Assembly: GCF_018812025.1 (NCBI RefSeq)
Contig: NC_063052.1
Coordinates: 13,121,501-13,185,500, forward strand
Direction: 5' to 3'
Length of the DNA: 64,000 nt
Source of the DNA: Megalobrama amblycephala
Lineage: Eukaryota > Chordata > Actinopteri > Cypriniformes > Xenocyprididae
The stretch's first letter is position 1, and each line of letters begins with the position of its first letter. A program made the position numbers and the translations under genes. Positions 58,861 to 64,000 of the stretch are shown in pieces. Under the pieces are notes generated by a model. The model was given only the letters and a program-made list of their open reading frames with translations, made no database searches and was not told the origin of the DNA.

Positions 58861-60353
58861 TTAAAGGTGCCCTAGAATTAAAAATTGAATTTACCTCGGC
58901 ATAGTTGAATAACAAGAGTTCAGTACATGGAAATGACATACAGTGAGTCTCAAACTCCATTGTTTCCTCCTTCTTGTGTAAATTTGATTTGTTTAAAAGA
59001 CCTCCGAAGAACAGGCAAATCTTAACATAACACCGACTGTTACGTAACAGTCGGGATCATTAATATGTACGCCTAGCCTGACTACGTCAGACTTCCTACT
59101 TCCGCTCAATTTCATTTCGCTTCTGTACTTTCTGTTTGCCACCGGTCTGGAAACAGCCGGGCCAATCAACGAACAGAGGGCGGGCTGAGAGCCGTGACGT
59201 AGATGCTAAGCGCAGAGTTTTACATTGTAGGTTAGAGAAATCGAAAACCGAAACGACCGCGGAAATGGGAAACGAGACACGGGATGCAATTCGCTCTGTT
59301 ATGGAGAACATTCAACTCTTTTTCAAACTGAAGCCAGAACAAGAAGAGTGTTTGATAAACATTTTAAGTCTTTAAATCTTTAAACAGATTTGAGTTCGAT
59401 GCATGATGTCTGTGCTTCGATGCGGCTGTACAGGCGCATAACATATGTCATAACTAAACGTATCTGATTGGCTTACGGGTAACCAATGATTTTAAACTTC
59501 AGACAAGCGCCCCTACGAGAGAGAAAACACTTCTCTATTATGCCATTCCAGACTCTGTCTACGAAACAAAGTGAAGTAGCAGATCTGGTATTACCAGGCT
59601 ATGTACGCCCCAATATTTGCATATGCCAGCTCATGTTCAAAGCATTAGACAAGGGCAGCCAGTATTAACGTCTGGATCTGTGCACAGCTGAATCACAGAT
59701 TAGGTAAGCAAGCACGGACAATAGCGAAAAATGTCAGATGGAGCAATAATAACTGACATGATTCATGATAACATGATATTTTTAGTGATATTTGTAAATT
59801 GTCTTTCTAAATGTTTCGTTAGCATGTTGCTAATGTACTGTTAAATGTGGTTAAAGTTACCATAATTTATTACTATATTCACGGAGACAAGACTGTCGTT
59901 ATTTTCATTTTTAAAACATTTGCAGTCTGTATAATTCATAAACACAACTTTATAAATCTCTCCAACAGTGTAGCATTAGCCGTTAGCCACGGAGCATAGC
60001 TTCAAACTCATTCAGAATCAAATGTAAACATCCAAATAAATACCATACTTACGCGATTAGACATGCTGCATGACGAACACTTTGTAAAGATCCATTTTGA
60101 GGGTTATATTAGCTGTGTGGACTTTGTTTATGCTGTTTAAGGCAGTTGCGAGCTCCGGGGGAGGGGAGCACGAGATTTAAAGGGGACGCAGCCTAAATCG
60201 GCGCATATTTAATGATGCCCCAAAATAGGCAATTAAAAAAATGAATAAAAAAAAATCTATGGGGTATTTTGAGTAGAAACTTCACAGACACATTCAGGGG
60301 ACACCTTAGACTTATATTACATCTTTTGAAAAGATGTTCTATGGCACCTTTAA
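58861..60353. mobile_element. TTAA-bounded DNA transposon carrying a nested hAT
   Basis: TTAA at 58861-58864 and 60350-60353. Ends AGGTGCCCTAGAA / TTCTATGGCACCTT. Right subterminal block matches the inverse of the 4355 element's left end. Confidence 0.85.
59074..59601. mobile_element. Nested hAT-like element, 8-bp duplication TGTACGCC, with a protein remnant
   Basis: TAGCCTG... ...CAGGCTA ends with TGTACGCC at 59066-59073 and 59602-59609. A + strand ORF (59136-59375) ends FFKLKPEQEECLINILSL. This resembles the segment just before the Walker A motif of fish RecQ-like helicase copies, but the ATPase motifs are absent. 528 bp. Confidence 0.75.
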
Positions 60354-61740
60354 ATAATTAACTGAACATTTTTCCAGCAATTAATATTTGGTCAGAACCT
60401 CCAGTAAATTATGTTATTTTGTTTAGTTGTATTCAGAATCATGATCTCTATTTGAAACCAAAAAATCATGATTCTAATGTTATCCAGAATCCTGCGGCTC
60501 TAACGTTTAATGTTTTCAACATGGTGAATGGCACATACATAGGGGATGGGGAACGATTCAGACAGTGTAAATAATATAGCATGCACACAGTCTGCTCCGG
60601 TCCAGAGACACGAGAGCACAGAGCGGATCGTATGCGCGAGTCAGCAGAGACCACAAAACATATTGGACCTAAATGAATTTTACACAGAATACTATATTTT
60701 AAAGTGACATGGAGAGGATTAGGAGGAGAAACGGTTAGAGATATATAGTTTAACTGAACAATGAGTAATTTTAGGTTACGTCTGATCCGAGCTGAACAGA
60801 TTTCAGCTGTTACTGTTTTCTCTTTAGTGTTGTGAGACTTGCTAATTACCGACATATTCACAACAGCAATAAATGGATTTGAATGTTTGTTTCAGGGGCC
60901 GTTTGTATATGGAGAGAGAGATAACGTTGAGAAAGAACAGTCCACTGCTTTGGTGATCTCGTTCACTGCATGTTTGCACTCCTTTAAATAAACACATTCC
61001 ACACACTCCATTTTTATCTTACGGTGTGGAAAAGGAAGGAGTGTGCGACCGGCAACTGCATTCCTGCTTTAACCTGATGTGTTTTAATGGGCGCGATGAT
61101 GACCCTGATCTGAATTCTGGTCAGATGAGTCCTATTCTGAAGCAAATGTGACTTTCATTTATAATGCACATGCACAGACGCGCACATCACATGATGGCTG
61201 AGTAGAGGTTAATGGTGTGGGCTGGCAACCCAAAGCTCACGGATTCTGAAATCGAGCGTTAAACGGATGCCCTGTCATTACTGTGACCTTAAGTAAGACT
61301 CGTAACCCCAAGTTACTTAAGCAGGACAGTCCCTGCAATTACTGTACTGTATGTCACTAAATGACATGTAACATAATCTGGGGTGGTGAAACAACTGGAT
61401 TTGAATGACATCCACTTTTTTTTTTTTTTGCCTCTTTCCACATTGCAAAATCATTGTCTAAATCAGCATTTTTATCTTGTTTTACAAACCACCGCCAGCA
61501 TTTTTGGTAATTTTCACAAAACTTTCATGGCCTCCAGAATATTTTGTTGAATGTATGAATATCTGAACATGCAGTATATCAAAAGAAACCCTGTTTTATT
61601 CTAGCTTTATGCATTTTTTTTTATCAACACTTGAATGTGGGTAATAAAAGGCAACATTCTGAACAAAAAACTGAGAAATTGCATTTTTGTCAAAGACTAC
61701 AACATGCGCAAGCAACGCATTTATCACTTATTTCTGCTCC
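60354..61740. other. Intron spacer
   Basis: ORF 60466-60861 (minus) has no recognisable similarity. Nothing supported. Confidence 0.45.
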
Positions 61741-62060
61741 TTTTTTCTAGTGATGGGTCGATCGTAAATGATTCATACATTTTGAATGAATCTTCAATAT
61801 GATGACTAGTCTCAGAGAATGAATCGTTCGTTTTGTGTTGACCGCACGTGGTTCTGTACAGGAAATGGAAATGATTAGTTCACCTCTTGAGCCTTCAGGT
61901 TCGGGTTCGGGTCGATCATTCATCCTGTGACAGCCTCATAGAGGCTATGCAGTCTGTACCGGAAAGAGAAATGATTAGTTCACCTCCAGAGTCTTTGGGT
62001 TTGACTCTTCTGAGTCGTTTGTTCTTTTGTCATGTGACGTGACAGCTGTATTGAATACAG
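61741..62060. repeat. Local tandem repeat, ~100-bp period
   Basis: ATGATTAGTTCACCTC occurs near 61,871 and 61,971 with similar surroundings (GTACAGGAAATGGAA / GTACCGGAAAGAGAA). Related GAACGAATGACTC blocks near 63,027 and 63,088. Confidence 0.5.
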
Positions 62061-62104
62061 AAATTAGTTAATAATTCCCAAACCCAAATTTAACTCTTAA
62101 GATG

Positions 62105-62800
62105 ATGATACACTGGGCAACTTTCTGAGCAATGTTGCTGGGCAATCTTGCCATCAACGGGCAACCTGATGAGACACAGGGCAACGGACAGTAATAAAGT
62201 ACTAAATACTTTATTAATAAACACTTGTTAGGCACTTTATCTCAACTTTTCAAATATTTTCTTTTTTTTTATTAAATATAAATGGCTTTCTGATCTGATT
62301 TGTGATGGGGGAAAGGGAAAAGAGCAGGTTTGGCAAAAGGCGGATTCGAACCCGCATCGATCACGTCAAAAGCTACTTTCATGTGCCATACTCCCTACGG
62401 CCTACGCCACTGCAGACATTACATGGAGCACGTCTTTTTAGCATTTAACTAAAAATATCTGATGGCTAAATTACAACCTAGGTACATTAAATTGGACATC
62501 TGTTGGTATTTTAAGCATTAAATGAGGTAAATTCCCTGTTTTGGGTTGACACATGACAACTTACCAGCGTAAAAAGATAAGTTCACGCTCCTTTTCTTCT
62601 CTCCACTGTCGCTGAAAGGCCGCCATTTTGTTTGAATTTTTTCTGAAATCTCCAAGATTGGCTGCTAGCATTCTGATTTGAGGATCTTTAAAACTTGCCC
62701 ACGACTGATCTAAAGCATCCAGATAGAAATGTGTTGCTCATTCTCAATGGGAAAGTGCCCAAGCAACATTGTTTGGCAACATTGCTCAATTGCTCAACCA
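62105..62800. mobile_element. Inverted-repeat element with GGGCAAC/GTTGCCC motifs and a tRNA-like core
   Basis: CACTGGGCAACTTTC...GCAATGTTGCTGGGCAA at left and AGTGCCCAAGCAACATTG...GCAACATTGCTC at right are loosely inverse. It encloses the tRNA-like segment 62336-62420. Confidence 0.5.
62336..62420 (-). repeat. tRNA-like (SINE head or tRNA pseudogene) segment
   Basis: On the minus strand: box A-like TGGCGTAGGCCGTAGG, and a perfect box B GGTTCGAATCC in a GCGG-loop-CCGC T-arm. No convincing acceptor stem, so not a working tRNA gene. Confidence 0.45.
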
Positions 62801-63365
62801 TCACCTTTGCAGTTACGTGATGGGTTTCTGGTCTCAAATTATAGCTTTTTTTTTATTTCTTAACATTTATAATTTTTTTGAATTTCTGTCATGATGATTC
62901 TTTTCCATGACATGTAATGTGGTAATAAATAGTTGGTAATACTTTAAACTTCATCCATATGATGGGGAAAAATCACTTTGATAAAGATACCGTCAGATAA
63001 TAACACATACAGTTACGTGATAAAAGAACGAATGACTCGAACCCGGTACCGACTGCACACCTCAGCTTATGGGGATGTCACGGGATGAACGAATGACTCC
63101 GATTGGGAGGTAAACTTGATAAGGTAAACATGTAAGTTGATGTGTTGGGGAATTCAGCTATTGTCATGTAACGTTTTAATTATATTCTGCTGAAATCACC
63201 AAAAAATGTTGCCAGGATTCAAAGAGTGAGTAAAATTATCTGAACTTTTCTTCTCTGTGTTTTGATCCAGATATTCTGTACTCTTAAGATGTGTAATAGC
63301 GCCCCCTACTGTATAACGATGTAAACACCGAAAGACTGAAAATTCCGTCAATGCCGGGGAAGTGT

Positions 63366-63738
63366 TGGCTGCGTCCGAAATTACATTTACTCTTGAGTAC
63401 GTACTTATTTTGCATAAGCAATTACTTCGTAACCTCTAAAAAAAACTGTTTTATATAGTATGAGTATGATGTACTACATTCGCCATGCTTTCATTATCAC
63501 GTGACCTACCAACGTCAGTTGCATCGCGTCACCGCTATTCACAAATCCTGCCTCGTGGCCTCATGGGATAGTAAAGTGTCCATCGTATGCACACTTCAGA
63601 ATGTCACCGGAAAAAGTAAATCATCCGGGTACTTTTTTTTTTTTTCTGTTCTTTTTTTGAGTTCTGTGACTTCTTTTGTCACATACTGTTTTTCGCCTAC
63701 TATATAGTAGGGAAATATGTGATTTCGGATGCAACCAT
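63366..63738 (-). repeat. MITE (GCATCCGAAATC family), reverse copy
   Basis: GGCTGCGTCCGAAATTACAT at left, GATTTCGGATGCAACC at right; core CTCATGGGATAGTAAAGTGT is the inverse of 2571-2590. Confidence 0.75.
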
Positions 63739-63822
63739 GGTCTCATAAATGACGGAAAATTCTGTCAATGGCTGGGAAAGAGTTAATATTGTTGTGGAAC
63801 CTTGATACACAGACACATTTTA

Positions 63823-63823
63823 T

Positions 63824-63873
<50 letters not shown>

Positions 63874-63885
63874 ATATAAATATTA
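63823..63885. repeat. (TA)n microsatellite
   Basis: Two blocks of TA repeats. Confidence 0.9.
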
Positions 63886-64000
63886 GGATTTTTGATAAAT
63901 ATAAACTTTTCAAAAAAGCAGTTATTTGAAATAGAACAATGTCTACCATTATAAATGTTCTTTTTACTGTCACTTTTGATCAATTTAGTGCATAAAAGGA
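63870..64000 (+). repeat. High-copy dispersed repeat, window edge
   Basis: TTTGAAATAGAACAATGTC and ACTGTCACTTTTGATCAATT are the right end seen in other copies. Confidence 0.6.

Noticed and set aside
60466..60861. 131-codon minus-strand ORF in the putative sdc3 intron
   Set aside because: No similarity to syndecan ectodomain (no Ser-Gly acidic sites) or other families.

Overview
This window is vertebrate nuclear DNA, and the repeats point to a cyprinid (carp/minnow/zebrafish-type) fish. Evidence: GT-AG introns, three genes in the gene order known from human 1p35 (NKAIN1, PUM1, SDC3), and dense families of cyprinid-type DNA transposons. There are no operons, phage, CRISPR or bacterial genes. 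All three genes lie on the + strand.

Layout: (1) 1-3.6 kb holds the last four coding exons and 3'UTR of nkain1; its 5' half lies left of the window. (2) 3.6-7.7 kb is an intergenic stretch of nested transposons. (3) 7.7-36.35 kb is a complete pum1 gene: a CpG-rich promoter with one non-coding exon, a 10-kb first intron, 21 coding exons (18,039-34,951) and a ~1.4-kb 3'UTR. The joined exons keep frame throughout and give 1,151 residues, with all eight PUF RNA-binding repeats and all 24 base-reading residues intact. (4) 36.35-41.6 kb is intergenic; it carries a dead Tc1/mariner transposon that sits inside a MITE and is itself interrupted by another insertion. (5) 41.6-42.2 kb is the CpG-rich promoter and first exon (signal peptide) of a gene that is most likely sdc3 (syndecan-3) by position. 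(6) 42.2-64 kb reads as the start of its large first intron: transposons, an L1-type LINE fragment, and long TA microsatellites.

Function: NKAIN1 is a small membrane protein that binds the Na,K-ATPase beta subunit. PUM1 is a sequence-specific mRNA repressor recognising UGUANAUA. Syndecan-3 is a neuronal heparan-sulfate proteoglycan. They are neighbours by conserved synteny, not a pathway.

Most non-coding DNA is transposon-derived. Twelve insertions are bounded by TTAA on both sides, several hAT-type insertions have clean 8-bp duplications, and many elements are nested. The least explained signal is a 16-mer pattern, GGTTNNNCCGAATGAC, repeated five times within 550 bp in the putative sdc3 intron. 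I found no wholly new gene system. The best leads are transposon architecture and two alternative-splice arrangements in pum1.
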